A stretch of 64,000 nucleotides of DNA from Phytophthora colocasiae (lineage: Eukaryota > Oomycota > Peronosporomycetes > Peronosporales > Peronosporaceae), in the NCBI GenBank assembly GCA_018806915.1, contig JAGKQI010000099.1, forward strand, positions 1,302,001-1,366,000, given 5' to 3'. The position numbers were made by a program, and so were the translations under genes. Position 1 is the stretch's first letter. Each line of letters starts with the position of its first letter. The notes under the pieces are model-generated. The model was not told where the DNA came from. It ran no database searches and worked only from the letters and a program-made list of their open reading frames with translations. Shown here piece by piece: positions 62,887 to 64,000 of the stretch.

Positions 62887-63499
62887 ATCCTTCCTGGATA
62901 TGTCTCGTCGTCCCAGGAAACTTCTCCTCCGTTATCGTCTAGCCACGATAAGGTCTTCAACGTGCTGGGCCAGCACTGCTGGCCAGTTCGTCGATTTCGT
63001 CGTGCAGTATTTGTTCGCTTGGTGTCTCTGTGCGCTCATTGAATAGAAAATCGCCTTTAAGCGTTTTCATGCTGAGGCACACATTTCAGCTAGTTACTAT
63101 CATTCTGAAACACTGGTGACTTGGGTACGGCGTCCAGGAAGCTGTAATGCGGTCTTTCAGCGGTTATTCCATGATATATCGGCGGACATACAGCAATGGG
63201 TATATCCAGGAGGGAACGCGCTGCAAAATAATGTTTTTTGAACACCTCTCTGCTTTGCGGAATGTGGCACCGGCTTCAACAAAAGAGGGGGTGACACTTG
63301 ACAAAGCGGAGCAAATCCTACTTGGCTGTTGCCCAATATAGGGCTGTGATTGGCTAGAATAGGGGGGTGGCAGTTAACAAAAGCAGACACTGATATTACG
63401 GTATTGGCAGGACAGATTAAAGTGCAGGACACATTCAACTACACAGAGCTTACTAGTGAATCATGTGCAACGCGTACATGTGTTCAATCAGCTTGTTAT
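62887..63499. other. Intergenic, no gene supported
   Basis: Upstream region of the nuclease-helicase gene. Minus-strand reading from about 63040 gives a short open stretch (NERTETPSEQILHDEIDELA) and a competing 35-codon frame (MSAQRHQANKYC), either of which might be an untranslated or missed 5' exon. A plus-strand GCTCATTGAATAGAAAAT lies at about 63034. Nothing else is recognisable. Confidence 0.4.
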
Positions 63500-63790
63500 C
63501 TACTGTTTACCTTTGTGGTGCTTCGGGGTACGGAACGGAATATACGCTGTCGGGATCGACAAAGTCACAGAGTCCGCATGCGGAGGTGCGCGAGGGCGAT
63601 TTATCGCGATGCCACCCATTATCTGGAGAAAACGATTCGCTTCTTTCTTGGCCTTCTCGATGAAGACAGGTAGCGTGGGGTGTAGCCCTAAAGCCCTCTT
63701 TGCTCTGCGGCTGTAGTATTCCAAGGGGTTATTCGTCTATTCTGCATGGCTTCATCCTTCTCGATGTACGTGTGGTGTAGTGGATCCGCT
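63500..63790 (-). mobile_element. Mutator-like transposase C-terminal fragment
   Basis: On the minus strand TNNPLEYYSRRAKRALGLHP and VFIEKAKKEANRFLQIM resemble the end of MULE transposase cores, parallel to TTNNPVEQYNRALKR in the element at 37650-39551. A stop directly precedes TNN and no complete gene is present. The rest of the window to 64000 is GC-rich and probably belongs to the same or another repeat, but shows no diagnostic feature. Confidence 0.5.
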
Positions 63791-64000
63791 TGAATGAGCA
63801 GGGATCCAACGTTCACACACGGCGCCCAGAAACTGACTAACGGAGGGGGTACTCCGATAACCGTGGGGTTGCTGAGGCCCACCTTGTGTACCCGTCAGTG
63901 GGCGGGATCTGCTCTCTCAGGAACGGGAGACTGTACACAGGCGTGAGGGCTTGAACGTCCTTGGCGGGGACTTTGGAGGTTGGACTTGCGCGGGGGTTCC
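63791..64000. other. Right edge, repeat-like, unassigned
   Basis: GC-rich sequence with direct GGGG/CCCC runs and a minus-strand ORF (63688-63882) of unknown nature. Too short to classify; likely transposon-derived because of its neighbour. Confidence 0.3.

Noticed and set aside
63688..64000. LTR retrotransposon at the right edge
   Set aside because: No primer-binding site, polypurine tract, protease or reverse transcriptase motif is visible in the short stretch available.

Overview
The window reads as nuclear DNA of an oomycete, most likely Phytophthora or a close peronosporalean relative. The grounds are short (about 50-90 bp) GT-AG introns in otherwise compact, tightly packed genes; start regions with the oomycete initiator/flanking-promoter signature (TCATTCTNCAATTT type); an RXLR-type secreted effector candidate beside transposon relics; an expanded family of small secreted cysteine-containing proteins; and a flagellar gene (IFT46), as expected of a zoospore-forming organism. 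Species assignment is inference.

Left block (1-11.9 kb), housekeeping: a very large unidentified protein running off the left edge (-), mitochondrial-type glycyl-tRNA synthetase (-), an unidentified helical protein (+), a small two-exon COA5/PET191 cytochrome oxidase assembly factor (-), an ER protein disulfide isomerase ending in KHEEL (+), an eIF2B gamma-like nucleotidyltransferase without its usual C-terminal hexapeptide domain (-), IFT46 (+), a Mid1/NALF-like secreted cysteine-rich protein (-) and a tiny membrane protein (-).

Middle accessory block (12-26 kb): a cluster of temptin-like secreted proteins (signal peptide, about 100-residue core with DPCCTW, long Ser/Thr/Ala/Pro-rich tail). 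Four copies are intact, one carries a single in-frame TGA, one is broken by an apparent 11-bp deletion and two are decayed. Four copies at 17.6-22.4 kb form an inverted duplication of a two-gene unit (copy 1 pairs with copy 4, copy 2 with copy 3). A serine-rich secreted protein with a basic helical tail sits between members.

Second housekeeping block (26-34.5 kb): STIMATE-like membrane protein, a large protein kinase, exosome subunit RRP43 (four exons), a membrane-anchored S10 serine carboxypeptidase, a YciI-like mitochondrial protein, an LYR-motif protein and a TAF12-like histone-fold fragment.

Repeat island (34.5-39.6 kb): two nested TA-flanked inverted-repeat elements, a third such element, a tRNA-derived SINE with a 17-bp target duplication, and a decayed Mutator-like transposase. 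The RXLR candidate lies on the right edge of this island, followed by a 1960-residue secreted protein with Gly-rich, glycosidase-propeller-like and EF-hand parts.

Right block (46-63 kb): DNA topoisomerase II (five exons), a 1796-residue unidentified protein, and a fusion of an XPG/Asteroid-type PIN nuclease with a DEVH-box helicase. The right end holds more transposon debris. Exon boundaries were worked out by hand from frame continuity and splice dinucleotides; family names rest on motif recognition, not database searches.
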